Source: Gari tellinella
Lineage: Eukaryota > Mollusca > Bivalvia > Cardiida > Psammobiidae
Direction of reading: 5' to 3'
Length of the DNA stretch: 64,000 nucleotides
Assembly (NCBI GenBank): GCA_922989275.2
Contig: OV277871.1
Coordinates: 30,576,693-30,640,692, forward strand
Shown: in pieces, positions 1 to 10,082 of the stretch
Layout of the letters: each line of letters opens with the position of its first letter
Position numbering within the stretch: position 1 is the first letter of the stretch
Notes under the pieces: model-generated
What the model was told of the DNA's origin: nothing
What the model saw: the letters and a program-made list of their open reading frames with translations, nothing else
The model's database searches: none
Program-made: the position numbers and the translations under genes

Positions 1-135
1 AGGAGGTGTGATGTCAACAAAGTGCCACTAGGGGACACAGAGGACTCCTGGGTACTGAGACATGATGGGAAACTTTACCACAAGAATGAAGAGAAGGGCA
101 AACTGCCAGAGATACCTCAGGAAGGAGATGAGTTG
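1..135 (+). CDS. SPRYD7: SPRYD7-like, internal coding exon (partial at window edge)
   Basis: Reading frame 1 encodes 45 residues containing PLGDTEDSWVLRHDGKLYHK and PQEGDEL, which match the SPRY-domain core of SPRYD7 (CLLD6): the vertebrate protein has a PLG...HNNEEK...LPQEGD run in the same order. The exon ends in phase 0 at a strong donor (GTAAGT at 136). Its 5' boundary and all upstream exons lie outside the window. SPRYD7 is a small intracellular protein made almost wholly of one SPRY beta-sandwich; its molecular function is poorly known. The family assignment is by recognition of conserved residues and of the two exons that follow in frame. Confidence 0.93.
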
Positions 136-160
136 GTAAGTTGTGACTGGTATCAGTTAA

Positions 161-410
161 TTAACCCTTTACCCCATAGAAGCGACTTTTAGCGCATTAA
201 GATTATTCCTCCTCTGAAGAAAATAGTTCCAATTTATACATTCATAAATATGTATTTTAAGAAATATTTTCAATATTCTAGCAGATGATAGCTTAAAGTA
301 GGCTGAAAGTAAAGCAGAATGCGCCTTAGACGCATTCTGCTTTACTTTCAACCTGCTTTAAGTGGATACCTATATTCAATATTAGAAACAGGCCATATGG
401 GAAAGGGTTA
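161..410 (-). mobile_element. PalA element (TTAA-type MITE)
   Basis: Flanked by TTAA on the left (161-164) and a decayed site on the right. Ends are CCCTTTACCCCATAG and its complement. The centre is a palindrome with arms GCAGGTTGAAAGTAAAGCAG and complement. Consensus length of the family is about 245 bp. TTAA targets and CCYT-type ends resemble piggyBac-type transposons; that affiliation is inference. Confidence 0.85.
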
Positions 411-429
411 TAGATAGAAACCACCTATC

Positions 430-581
430 CTGGTCTAGCGCTTATAAAGTGTTTGTAGAGTCTGAGTTAATTCTTAAGCATTTGATTGGTCTGATTTGAG
501 CCTAGGCTCAAATCTGACCAATCAAATGCTTGAGAATGATTATCAGACTCAACTCAAAATCTTTATAAGCATAGACCTAGG
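430..581. mobile_element. PalJ palindromic element
   Basis: Long imperfect hairpin: outer arms GCTTATAAAG / CTTTATAAGC and TGGTCTA / TAGACCTA, inner arms CATTTGATTGGTCTGATTTG and complement. Related copies lie at 13203, 18800 and 62318. Confidence 0.75.
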
Positions 582-598
582 TTAATATACACCCTATA

Positions 599-966
599 CA
601 GTGAAGCCCCTCTAAATCGAACATGTGTGGGGACAACAAAATGTTCCGGTTTGGAGGGGTTTCTAGTTTAGAAGGGTTTTAACCCATTACCAAATACATG
701 TAGCTTGTTTCTAGTATGGAAGATAGCTGACTATTTAAGCAGGTTGAAAGTAAAGCAGAATGCGCCTCAAACTGCTTTAAGCTATCATCTGCTAGAATGT
801 ATAAACTATAAACTATTTTCATCAGTGTAAACCAAAGACGTAAAAAAGTCGTATTTATGGTGTAATGGGTAAAAAATAAAGGAGGATTGGAAACGGGACC
901 AAAGCTTTTGTCCGGTTTAGAGAGAATTCTGGTAATTAGAGGTTCCAGTTTGGAGGGGTTCCATTG
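599..966 (+). mobile_element. PalB/PalA composite element, copy 1
   Basis: Outer ends CAGTGAAGCCCCTCTAAA and GAGGGGTTCCATTG flanked by TA, with internal CCGGTTTAGAG repeats. A PalA copy (about 679-872, its core partly deleted) sits inside at the same position as in the other PalB copies. Confidence 0.8.
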
Positions 967-1024
967 TATGTCTTTGTAAACAGAACATTTTATGCTATGG
1001 GATACTGTAATGACCCTGAGTATT

Positions 1025-1130
1025 CAGCCCGACAGGCCTGAGCAAACAGTGTAGACGCTGACAAGACTGCTCCTAAAGGAGCATTCTAATCAGGGTCTAC
1101 TCTGTTTACCATTCAGTTTACACCTTTTGG
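1025..1130. mobile_element. PalG core fragment
   Basis: Palindrome GCAAACAGTGTAGAC ... GGAGCATTCT ... GTCTACTCTGTTT, the centre of the PalG family without complete ends. Confidence 0.6.
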
Positions 1131-1718
1131 ACAAATTACTGTGAAATAAAAGCAATTTGTTCAAACTTTATGATAATTACAGCAGTTACACAGGGTACAT
1201 GTATCAATCGTTAAGATTTTTATGGTAATTGGTATTATAGATCAGTCAATCTGTCAGTCTGCCTGGTTGATTTAGGAGATTACTTGAACAATTTTGGCTG
1301 TTCTTTTTTCATTTCAAGTGGTTTGATGCTCAGCTGAGTATTTAAATAATTTGGATGAGTTCCTAAATTTTGACATTTCGAATATCTTTGGTTGAGCTAT
1401 GTCCCATGGCAGTGCGTCCAGCCTATGCTTCCAGCATATCTTGTGCTAGAGGCATTGTTGTTGTTGTGATACTTGATGATTTAACCCATTAAGTCAGAAA
1501 TTTCAAGCTGCTTTAACCTATCATCTGTTAGGATACTGAAAATATTTCTGAAAATACTTAACCATAACTGTATAAAGTGAAACTATTTTGTTCAGTGCAG
1601 GAATAAATTGAATGTGCTAAAAGGCGTTTCTATGGGGAAAAGGGTTAAAAGGGAAGTAAACTAAAACGCATCATGTTACTGAATAAAAATACTATTAGAT
1701 GTTGTTGTTTCTTTTCAG

Positions 1719-1821
1719 GGTTTAACATATGACCATGTAGAATTAAATTTCATTTTGAATGGAAAGCCAATGGGATGTCCAATCATGGGTATTAAAGGAA
1801 CTGTGTATCCAATATTTTATG
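1719..1821 (+). CDS. SPRYD7: SPRYD7-like, penultimate coding exon
   Basis: The exon follows acceptor TTTTCAG and reads GLTYDHVELNFILNGK, then a short Cys-Pro segment, then IKGTVYPIFY. This aligns with the GITYDHVELN...GTVYPVVY segment of SPRYD7. It ends in phase 1 (last base G joins TT of the next exon to make Val) at donor GTAAGT (1822). The donor lies in a 25-bp tandem duplication (1806-1830 and 1831-1855), so an identical donor occurs at 1847; using it would add 25 nt and shift the frame. Confidence 0.95.
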
Positions 1822-1904
1822 GTAAGTCCGTATCTAATATTTTATGGTAAGTCCGTATCTAATATTTTGCAGCAAGTGCACACATAAATTTAGTACAGTG
1901 AACA

Positions 1905-2097
1905 CAGAGCTCCAGATAAGGGGAGTATTTTAAAAACTAAAATCTTCATTTCTGCTTTAAATACTATGGTGTCACTACTCATTAGAATCGTCTCGAAGAG
2001 ACGATTCTTATGAGTAGTAACAACATAGGATTTGGTGCTGAAATTGGTAAATAAGTGTTTGATTTGTTGAAATAACTCCCTCTTATCTGGAGCCCTG
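1905..2097. mobile_element. PalF element
   Basis: Terminal inverted repeat of the form CAGGGCTCCAGATAAG (here CAGAGCTCC...) with its complement ending CTGGAGCCCTG. Core palindrome ACTACTCATTAGAATCGTCT / AGACGATTCTTATGAGTAGT. About 193 bp. Confidence 0.8.
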
Positions 2098-2302
2098 CAG
2101 TGAACACCTATGTGTTGTTGTGACTGCTCATTAGAATCATAGCATAGCCACAGTTTTAATGAGTAGTGACCATAGATATATCAAAATAGACTAGATCGGG
2201 CACCTAGTGCTAAGTTTTCATTGATCGATCATGAGAAAGACACCATCTTGGTGGGTTTATCATATTTTTTTGCGTTGACAACAAAATATGATTTACTTTC
2301 AC

Positions 2303-2554
2303 TTAACCCATTACCCCATAGACTGTTTGTAGTGTTGAAGACAGTTTGACAACTTAAAGCAGGTTGAAAGTAAAGCAGAATGTACATTAAGGCACAATCT
2401 GCTTTACTTTCAGCCTGCTTTAAGCTATTATCTGCTAGGATATAGAAAATATATCATATAATACATATTCATGACTGTATAAAAGGGAGCTATTTTCACC
2501 AGTGAAGGAATAATTATAGGCGTAAAAAGGTGTATTTATGGGGGAATGGGTTAA
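2303..2554 (+). mobile_element. PalA element
   Basis: Complete copy between TTAA at 2303 and TTAA at 2551; nearly perfect core palindrome at about 2360-2420. Confidence 0.85.
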
Positions 2555-2611
2555 GAATGAATTCGTACTGCATACATCTTGAAACATAGAAACTTAGTCA
2601 CAATTCTAAAT

Positions 2612-3025
2612 TGTCCCATAGCCTGTTTCTAATTTTGAAGACAGGTGATAAATTAAAGTAGGCTGAAATTAAAGCAGAATATGCTTTAACATGCATTCTG
2701 CTTTACTGTCAGTCTGCTTTAACCCATTACCCCATAGCCTGTTTCTAGTTTTGAAGATATGTGACCACTTAAAGCAGGTTGAAAGTAAAGCAGAATGCGC
2801 CTTATCTGCTAGAATATAGAAACTATTTCCTATGATTTTTATTTGTGACAGTATAAATTGAAAAGTTCTGTTTTCTTCAGTTGATGAATTAATTAAAGGC
2901 GTAAAAAGGCGTATTTATGGGGTAATGGGTTAAAGTTACCAGCTGCTGGAATTTGTCTTATGATACATATTCATGACTGTATAATTAAAACTATTTTCTT
3001 CAGTGGAGGAATAAGTTAAATGTAT
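2612..3025 (+). mobile_element. PalA element interrupted by another PalA
   Basis: The left half runs to the TTAA of its core (GTCTGCTTTAA, 2719-2722). The right half resumes after 2933 with a recognisable ACCAGCTGCTGGAAT and CTTATGATACATATTCATGA segment. Confidence 0.75.
2719..2933 (+). mobile_element. PalA element nested in PalA
   Basis: TTAA-bounded insertion (2719-2722 and 2930-2933) splitting the older copy at the TTAA inside its core. This copy has lost the right arm of its own palindrome. Confidence 0.8.
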
Positions 3026-3193
3026 TAAACTATTACTCCATAAGTATGCATTTTTACGCATTTAAATTTATTCCTCCACAGAAGAATATAGTCCCAATTT
3101 ATACTGTCACAAATTTATATCTGAAGATATATTTGCTATATTCTAGCAGATAGTAGCTTAAAGCAGGCTGAAAGTACAGCAGAATGCGCCTTA
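3025..3193 (-). mobile_element. PalA element, truncated
   Basis: Starts at TTAA 3025 in the reverse orientation and stops abruptly in mid-core after GCGCCTTAAG. Confidence 0.7.
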
Positions 3194-3351
3194 AGTCCTA
3201 TCCGGACATACCAAATAATTTTACCATTGATCTTGACCGTTGACCTAATTTTACTATCTTTTTCACTGATCTTCAAAAATAGACAAGTGTTTGCATTGAC
3301 ATGTGGGGCTCTTGTTTGGCGCTCTGATCATATCATTCTTGTGTGTTTCAG

Positions 3352-3449
3352 TTGATGATGGTGCCACCTTAGATGTTCAGTTTTCCAGTTTTTACCATAC
3401 TCCGCCGGACGGGTTTGACAGTATCATGATTGAGCAGTCCCTGTTATAG
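3352..3449 (+). CDS. SPRYD7: SPRYD7-like, terminal coding exon with stop
   Basis: After acceptor GTGTTTCAG the exon continues in phase as VDDGATLDVQFSSFYHTPPD, then GFDSIMIEQSLL and TAG (3447-3449). The VDD..LD.QFS.FYHTPP.GF..I..EQ pattern is the diagnostic C-terminus of SPRYD7, so the whole domain end is intact. The three exons together are in frame (45 codons, then 201 nt across the junction). The final codons and stop are included in the first unit of a downstream duplicated block (3440-3573, 3574 onward). The 3' UTR end and polyadenylation site were not identified. Confidence 0.95.
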
Positions 3450-3600
3450 TACTAGAGTCAGCAGCTAAAAGTGTTTGTGTCTCACTGCATGGATCATGTG
3501 TATAAGTTCACCCTCGTTCACAATCATAGCATGAGTTCCATATAAGTCCAGAATTATATAGCAGGGCCAGCATCCCTGTTATAATACTGGGGTCAGCAGC

Positions 3601-3840
3601 TTAATCCATTATTTCATAGCCTGTTCCTAATATTGATGATAGGTGATCACTTAAAGCAAGTTGAAAGTAAAGCAGAATGCACGTTAGGGTACATTCTGCT
3701 TTACTTTCAACTTGTTTTAAGCTACAATCTGATAGATTATAAAAAACTTTTTCTAATGGTAGATATTCATGAATGTTTAAATTGGAACTATTTTCTTAAG
3801 ACAAAGGCCTAAAAAGGCATATTTATGGGTATTGGGTTAA
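3601..3840 (+). mobile_element. PalA element at the duplicated TTAA site (unit 2)
   Basis: Bounded by TTAA 3601-3604 and 3837-3840, plus orientation (left end ...TTTCATAGCCTGTTCC). Confidence 0.88.
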
Positions 3841-3938
3841 AGTGTTTGTGTCTCACTGTACGGATCATGTGTATCAGTTCACAATCACTGCATGGATCCA
3901 TTTAAGTCCAAAATAATAGTAGTAACAGAGCCAACAGC

Positions 3939-4132
3939 TTAAACTATTACCTCATAAATACACCTTTTTTACACCTCAAATTTTATTCCAAGAAAATTAG
4001 CAGATGGCTGCTTAAAGCAGACAGAAAGTAAAGCAGAATGCAACTTAAGGCACATTCTGCTTTACTTTTAACCTGCTTTAAGTGGTCACCTCTCTTCAAA
4101 ACTAAGAAACTTGCTATGGGGTAATGGGTTAA
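3939..4132 (-). mobile_element. PalA element at the duplicated TTAA site (unit 3)
   Basis: Bounded by TTAA 3939-3942 and 4129-4132 but in the opposite orientation to the copy in unit 2 (left end reads ATTACCTCATAAATACAC). Confidence 0.88.
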
Positions 4133-4204
4133 AGTGTTTGTGTCTCACTGTATGGATCACTCTCATCCACAATCACCACATGGGTTCCATATACAGTCAA
4201 TGTT

Positions 4205-4397
4205 CAGGGCTCCAGGTAAGAGGGAGTAAACTGAACAAATTCAAAAGATTATCGCTCATTTCAGCACCAAATCCTAAGGTGTAACTACTCATTAGAATTG
4301 CCTCGAAGAGACGATTCTAATAAGTAGTGATAAGATTGAGTTGAATGCAAAAAACAAAAAATTTAGTTTTGAAATACTCCCCATATTTGGAGCCCTG
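4205..4397. mobile_element. PalF element
   Basis: Complete copy from CAGGGCTCCAGG to GGAGCCCTG, with core GAATTGCCTCGAAGAGACGATTC between TACTCATTA arms. Confidence 0.85.
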
Positions 4398-4598
4398 AAT
4401 CTTGTATTAAGGGACCGCTATTTGAAGTAGCATGGAGATCTTCTAAAGCATGTGACTACATTAAGCCATCATCTGTATTTAAGACTACCATAATGACATT
4501 TTATTGAACTGTTGCTTAATACAAGATTGTTTTGTAGCTATATTTTCTTCTTGTCCTATCATGATTTTGCCAGAGACAATTGGCACTGTGTTATGCTG

Positions 4599-4815
4599 CA
4601 GGACTCCAGATAAGGGGAGTATTTCGAACTATAAAATCACTATTTTTTTATTAATTATAAAATCTTTATTTCTGCATTCTCTATGGTGTCACTACTCATT
4701 AGAATCAACTCTAAGAGACGATTCTAATGAGTAGTAACACCATAGGATTTGGTTTTAAGATGAGTGACAAAATTATTGGATTTATTCAGTTTACACCCTC
4801 TTATCTCGAGCCCTC
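4599..4815. mobile_element. PalF element
   Basis: From CAGGACTCCAGATAAGG to TTATCTCGAGCCC; core with ACTACTCATTAGAATC arms near 4688-4735. Confidence 0.8.
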
Positions 4816-4846
4816 TTAATGATGTCATATTCAGTGCCCATTCATG

Positions 4847-5097
4847 AATCCTTTACTCTATAGCTTGTATCTAGTTTTGAAGACTGGTGACCTCTCAAAG
4901 CAAGTTGAAAGTTAATGCAGAATGCACCTTAAGGCGCATTCTGCTTTACTTTCAGCCTGTTTTCAGCTACCATCTGCTAGTATCAAACATATTTCTTAAG
5001 GTGCATTTTCATGAGTGTATAAAGTAGAACGGTATTCCTCAGTTGAGGAATACATGTAGTTTAAAGGTGTAAAGGGCATATCAATGGAGTGGGTTAA
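4847..5097 (+). mobile_element. PalA element
   Basis: Left end decayed (CCTTTACTCTATAGC), right TTAA at 5094-5097, core palindrome near 4900-4970. Confidence 0.78.
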
Positions 5098-5205
5098 CTG
5101 GTTGTCTTAAAGCATACTAAATTTGGTTGTCCGAATGTTAAGAGTCATTCTTTTATCCTGATTTGTTACATGTACATTGTATATGTCATGATATTATTGT
5201 TGGGT

Positions 5206-5345
5206 ATTAACCCTTTTCTTCATTTCATTTTCAATTTTTAAGACAGGCGTCTACTTAAAGCAGTCTTGAGTAAAGCAGACCCTTTTTAAGCGCTTTCTGC
5301 TTTACTTATAGAATGCTTTGAGCAGCCTTTTGTCAGAAAGTTGTT
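5206..5345. mobile_element. PalA/PalH-like degenerate element
   Basis: TTAACCC start at 5207 followed by a TAAAGCAG..GTAAAGCAGA hairpin (5253-5320) that has diverged from both families. Confidence 0.5.
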
Positions 5346-5496
5346 AAAGTTTCCTTATTTTGTCATAGTGACGTGCTTGTCAATCTAGAAGTCACTCTGG
5401 CTAAAGCTTCCTTATACTATATTTTTCTATGGTGATTGCTTGTCAATCAGGCAGTCACACTGGTTAAAGCTAGTTGTTCATGTTACATTCTAGCTC

Positions 5497-5690
5497 TCTG
5501 AAACTCATTGAGCCCTGGTGTCCAGTTTACTCGTCCGTTATCAACAGTGTGCCCGTTAATAGCACAGATTTCCTATGCAGACAGTGTAGACACAGGTCAG
5601 CAGGAACACACCGATCACGGTCTGCACAGTTTGCAATTGTGCAATATATTGCAGAAAATACCGTAAGGTCCCTAAATAGTCAATGACTCA
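5497..5690 (+). mobile_element. PalG element, decayed
   Basis: CAGACAGTGTAGACACAGGTCAG and GATCACGGTCTGCACAGTTT arms (5578-5635) with the typical CAATATATTGCA tract. Confidence 0.6.
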
Positions 5691-5967
5691 TGAATGCTAT
5701 ATATAAGCCATTAATATTTCCAGGGGCTAATGCGTTAATGTTTATGGATTATCAGTGTATGAAGAGCATAAATATGACATGAATCCAGGGTTTTCCTATG
5801 GGACGCATAAATCTGGATTCAATATAAAGAATAAAACTATTTATTCATAAATAGACATATTAAATTTAGGCATGTTGCATATCCATATTTCAATGATAAA
5901 ATGTGACTTATCAAGGATAATTTATGTTTGACAAGTTTGAGATATCAAAGTTTGACTGTAATTGATT
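5691..5967. other. No recognised feature
   Basis: AT-rich spacer. A short inverted pair, GAATCCAG / CTGGATTC, occurs at about 5781-5820; no gene seen. Confidence 0.5.
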
Positions 5968-6200
5968 ACTTAACTCACTTACCCCTAGAGACACATGTAT
6001 ATATCATTTACAAGCAGTGTCCCTGTGAAGAGTACACTTGTCCTATACAAACACTGTAGACTCAAATCAGAGGGCTTTCGAAGGAGACCTGTCATCAGGG
6101 TCTGCACTGTTTATTATTTTGAAATTTATTGCAAAAGACGAACATTGGTAGCAAAAAACTGTAGTTTCTGTCCTTTTTATGGATTTCTGATTATTGTAGG
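5968..6200 (+). mobile_element. PalG element
   Basis: Left part CAAGCAGTGTCCCTGTGAAGAG, core ACACTGTAGACTC..CAGAGGGCT / GGAGACCT..GGTCTGCACTGTTT. Confidence 0.65.
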
Positions 6201-6370
6201 ATAAGTAGTACATGTATAGGCTACACATATTTACTTTGCACTTGTTGATATTCTGCTAATTTTATTTGTACCAATTAGGTACTGTTCAATCCCACTAGTC
6301 CGACCAATGCCTGCTTTCATATCTTTTTGGATCCAAATAGAAAGAACTGAATCTGTTGAAGGTTATATCT

Positions 6371-6623
6371 TTAACCCTTTACCTGATAGCATTGTTTCTA
6401 GTATTGAAGATATGTGACTACTTAAAGCAGGTTGAAAGTAAAGCAGAATGCGCCCTAAGGCGCATTCTGCTTTACTTTCAGCCTGCTTTAAGCTATTAAC
6501 TGCTAGAATAAGGAAAGTATTAAATATGACACATATTCATTACGGTATAATTTGGAACTATTTTCTTCAGCGGATGAACAAACTGAATGCGCTAAAAGCC
6601 GCTTCTATAAGGGAAAGGGTTAA
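6371..6623 (+). mobile_element. PalA element
   Basis: TTAA on both sides (6371-6374, 6620-6623). Core arms are 30+ bp with GCGCCCTAAGGCGC at the centre. Confidence 0.9.
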
Positions 6624-6629
6624 GATGTA

Positions 6630-7003
6630 CAGTGAAACCCCTCTAAACCGGACATGTATGGGGACTACAGAAATGTCCGGTTTAGAGGGGTTTCCGGTTT
6701 AGAGGGGTTTTAACCTTTTTAACAATTGTTTCTAGTATGGTAGATAGCTGACCACTTAAAGCAGGTTTAAAGTAAAGCAGAATGCGCCCTCAGGCGCATT
6801 CTGCTTTACTTTCAACCTGCTTTAAGCTATCATCTGCAAGAAAGAATTTTTTTTTCCAGTGTAGGAATAAATCAAAGAAGTAAAAAGGCGTATTTATGGT
6901 GTAATGGGTAAAAATAAAGAAGGGTTGGAAATGGGACCAAAGCTTTGTCCGGTTTAGAGAGAATTCCTGTATTTAGAGGTTCCGGTTTAGAGGAGTTTCA
7001 CTG
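6630..7003 (+). mobile_element. PalB/PalA composite element, copy 2
   Basis: CAGTGAAACCCCTCTAAACC to GGAGTTTCACTG with TA on each side (6628-6629, 7004-7005), the best-preserved copy. The internal PalA occupies about 6710-6912. CAGTG-type ends with TA targets suggest a Tc1/mariner-mobilised element (inference). Confidence 0.85.
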
Positions 7004-7098
7004 TATATGATACTTTTGTTAATACTCAAAATTGGTGTTTAGGGAAGGTGACAGTTTGGAGCAGTGTGGAAATAAAGAGTTTGCTCCAATATCTTGTT

Positions 7099-7339
7099 TT
7101 AACCCTTTACTCCATAGCCTGTTAAACCACATAAAGCAGGTTGAAAGTAAAGCAGAATGCACCAAAAGGTGAATTCTGCTTTACTTTCAGTCTGCTTTAA
7201 GGTACCATCTACTTGCATAAAGAAAATATTTTTTATGATGAGTATTTGTGACTGTATAAATGTAGATTGGAATTGTTTGATTCTGTGAATGAATAAATTA
7301 AATGCGTAAAATGAATGTCCATGAAGTAAAGAGGATTAA
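7099..7339 (+). mobile_element. PalA element
   Basis: TTAA 7099 to TTAA 7336. A reverse PalA left-end fragment follows at about 7351-7400. Confidence 0.82.
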
Positions 7340-7599
7340 GCAGTTTTCTACTTTAACCCTTTACTCCATAGATATGCCTTTTACACATTATTTGTATGGT
7401 CAGTAGTATGGTTTAAATATTTATAGAGTCTTAGTCAAAATGGTTGTTGTAGTCATAATTTCTGTTGACAGTATGATGGATGGATGCGAAAATGTTCTTA
7501 GTGCTTTATATTTCATTGTCACATGGAATCTTTTGGCTCTCATCCCTCAACATAAACATATATACTCATAGTATAGTGTCTACACTCACAATTACTACC

Positions 7600-7765
7600 G
7601 TTAAAGCGAAGGTTAATTGATTGTATTAAAGGATTGTGACAGCTTAAAGCAAGGTGACAGTAAAACAGAAAGCTCCTTTTTCATTTTGCTTTAAGCAGTC
7701 ATCTGTCCTAAACACCTATTGATAAACACAATGTTGAGGTCATAATAGAGAGGTTTTACTGTATA
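7600..7765. mobile_element. PalH element
   Basis: CTTAAAGCAAGGTGACAGTAAAACAG start of core, right arm largely lost, ending AGAGAGGTTTTACTGTA. Confidence 0.65.
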
Positions 7766-7848
7766 AGGCATTTTAGAATGTTAATGGTCATGACAAATAT
7801 GTTAACTCAGAAGTAGTCACTTATTAACATGCCTGTGTTATATTATTA

Positions 7849-8099
7849 TTAACCCTTTCCCCCATAGAAGCGACTTTTAGCGTATTTAATTCATTCCTCC
7901 GCTGAAGAAAACAGTTCCAATTTATACAGTCTTGAAAATAAACCGTAAGAAAAAATTCTAAATCCTAGCAGATGATAGCTTAAAGCAGGTTGAAAGTAAA
8001 GCAGAATGTGCCTGAAGGCACATTCTGCTTTACTTTCAACCTGCTTTAAGTGGTCACCTGACATCAATACGGGAAACAGGCTATTGGGTAAAGGGTTAA
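7849..8099 (-). mobile_element. PalA element
   Basis: TTAA 7849 to TTAA 8096. Core arms GCAGGTTGAAAGTAAAGCAG and complement are perfectly matched. Confidence 0.9.
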
Positions 8100-8102
8100 G
8101 CA

Positions 8103-8332
8103 TACAATAAAACCCCTTTATTACAACCACTAAAATTGAAATTCTATTTTATTGTATAGAAAAGAGGTGACCAGCTTAAAGCATGATGCAAGTAAAACAG
8201 AAAGCTCCTAAAGAAGCTTTGTGTTTTATTTTCATTTTGCCTTTTGGAGCTCTCTGTTTTACTTCACCTTGCCTGCTGCCTTAAAACACCAACTAGTTAG
8301 TAATAATTAGTGGTCATTATAGAGGAACTTTA
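8103..8332. mobile_element. PalH element
   Basis: Begins ACAATAAAACCCCTTTATTA and ends near AGAGGAACTTTACT. The core carries GTAAAACAGAAAGCTCC and two AAGCTC/GAGCT centres, so it is expanded. Confidence 0.7.
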
Positions 8333-8334
8333 CT

Positions 8335-8526
8335 CATGGCCCCAGATAAGGGGAGTATTTCAAAACCTAAAATCTTCATTTCAGCACCATATCCTAAGGT
8401 GTAACTACTCATTAGATCGTCTCTTTGAGACGATTCTAATGAGTAGTAACACCTTAGGATTTGGTGCTGAAATGAGTGAGAAATGTTGAACTTGTTCAGT
8501 TTACTCCTTCTTATCCGGAGCCCCGT
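8335..8526. mobile_element. PalF element
   Basis: GGCCCCAGATAAGGGGAGT to ACTCC..CTTATCCGGAGCCCC; perfect core arms around 8440 (ATCGTCTCTTTGAGACGAT). Confidence 0.82.
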
Positions 8527-8768
8527 TACTGTACTCTGTATTTCTGTCTTTAAGGATTATTTAGATTTGTTATAAAAGAGAGGAAGATGGAATGGGTTTT
8601 AGGGAGATTTGTGAGATGATGGTGATGGTAGTTGATGATGTGAGAGATATGAGTTAGACTTATATGAAGGGCCTTTGGAAAATATCCAGACTTTTTCTTC
8701 CTTCTCAAAGAATGGTACCATGAGAGATTCCCTTTTCTACACTTTCTGTTGCGGCAGATTTTTGTGCT
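8527..8768. other. No recognised feature
   Basis: Purine-rich GATGATGGTGATGG tract at about 8615-8640; otherwise unremarkable. Confidence 0.5.
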
Positions 8769-8974
8769 TTAACCCTTTACCCCATAATCTGTTTCTAGTT
8801 TTGAAAATAGGTGACTACTTAAAGCAGGTTGACTGCTTTGCTATCACCCTGTTTTAAGTTACCACCTGCTAGAATTAAGAAAATATTCCTTCTGATACAT
8901 ATTCACGACTATATAGATTGGAATTATTTTCTTCCGCGGAGGATTAAAAGGCACTTCTATAAGGTAAAGGGATA
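8769..8974 (+). mobile_element. PalA element with collapsed hairpin
   Basis: TTAA at 8769. The core reads AAAGCAGGTTGACTGCTTT, so most of the palindrome has been deleted while both flanks remain. Confidence 0.8.
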
Positions 8975-9063
8975 ATGAAGTTTGTCATTTCAACTTTAAC
9001 TCTTGCTTGACTGATGGTTGCTGGCAGGTGACACACGCGTTCAGAGGAACACCTCTCTATTTT

Positions 9064-9212
9064 ATACAGTAAAACCTCTTTATTACCACCATTTAAATGA
9101 AGGCTAATTCATAAAACAGGTGGCAGATTAAAGCAATGTGACAGGAGCTTTACCCTGTCATAAACACATAATTTATACAATTTAGTGGTCATAGTAGAAA
9201 GGTTTTACTATA
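9064..9212. mobile_element. PalH element
   Basis: ACAGTAAAACCTCTTTATTA at the left and AAAGGTTTTACTATA at the right, with a reduced core (AAGCAATGTGACAGGAGCTT). Confidence 0.75.
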
Positions 9213-9344
9213 CATGTAGCTTTATTAAATGCTCCAAGCCTGCAAGTGCCAGATGCTTAGATCATAATAGCGAAGTTTTACTGCATTTCCATCATTCTCA
9301 TGCTGAGCAATGGCTTATTTCACACATTGGGCCCTAGCAACTAG

Positions 9345-9590
9345 AATACTCATCCTTTACAAACAGCATAACTGTAAAGAGTAAATTTGTCTCATGCAAG
9401 CAGTGTAAACCCAGATCAAATGGCTCCTACAGGAACCCTCTGATCAGGGTCTGCACTGTTCATCATTCTGGAAATATATTATAAAAACATTCCTAATTTA
9501 ATTGTAAAAAATTGGCTAGATGAAAGTGGAAACTGAGATTATCGTTTTGAATCTTCATGAATGAATGAGTTGCATTGTCACCTGTCTTTA
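9345..9590 (+). mobile_element. PalG element
   Basis: GCCCTAGCAACTAGAATACTC start, core CAGTGTAAACCCAGATCAAA / CTCTGATCAGGGTCTGCACT. Confidence 0.7.
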
Positions 9591-9839
9591 ACCCTTTACC
9601 CCATAGCCTGTTTATAGTATTGAAGATAAATGACTACTTAAAGCAGGTTGAAAGTAAAACAGAATGTGCTTTAAGGCACATTCTGCTTTACTTTAAGCCT
9701 GCTTTAAGCTACCATCTGTAAGAATATAGTAAATAATTCTTATGGGACATGCTCTAAACTGTATAAATTGGAACTATTATCTTCAGTGAAGGAATAAATT
9801 AAATTTGCTAAAGGGCACCTCTATTCAGGAAAGGGTTAA
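9588..9839 (+). mobile_element. PalA element
   Basis: TTAA 9588 to TTAA 9836; inserted directly at the right end of the preceding PalG copy. Confidence 0.87.
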
Positions 9840-10082
9840 TATGTTTGATAAGTCTGCATTTCTGTGGTTTTCGTAGAGGGAATTTACTATTAGTTGTAAA
9901 AAGCAAATTTAATGGCTACAAAGTAAAGAACCTATTTCTTAATTCTGGTGATATAATAAAATATTAAAATATGATTACATGTATGTCTTTGAATTATTTC
10001 AAATGTTCGAAAACTTTATTTATTATGTTTTATTTTGAAAGTTGAAAAAATAGTTTTGAAATAGCATAATGATCATAGGTAT

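Larger units (their letters stand above)
136..1718 (+). other. SPRYD7 intron, filled with palindromic elements
   Basis: Phase-0 intron with donor GTAAGT and acceptor TTTTCAG. It contains PalA (161-410), PalJ (430-581), the PalB/PalA composite (599-966) and a PalG core (1025-1130). No coding potential seen; about 1130-1700 is unique-looking AT-rich sequence. Confidence 0.85.
1822..3351 (+). other. SPRYD7 last intron, repeat-filled
   Basis: Phase-1 intron from GTAAGT to TGTTTCAG. It holds PalF (1905-2097), PalA (2303-2554), a PalA copy interrupted by a second PalA (2612-3025), and a truncated reverse PalA (3025-3193). A PalF core fragment lies near 2120-2170. Confidence 0.85.
3440..4200 (+). 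repeat. Three direct copies of the SPRYD7 stop/3' UTR region
   Basis: The phrase CAGCAGCT(T)AAAGTGTTTGTG plus TCTCACTG..GGATCA recurs at about 3464, 3595-3605/3837 and 3934-3942/4129. Unit 1 has no insertion at this point; units 2 and 3 each carry a PalA copy at it. Confidence 0.8.

Noticed and set aside
6448..6702. Recurring small ORFs beginning with a KAHSALLSACFKL-type peptide (also 169, 23113, 40567)
   Set aside because: Translation of the PalA core and right arm; present wherever PalA is frame-open.
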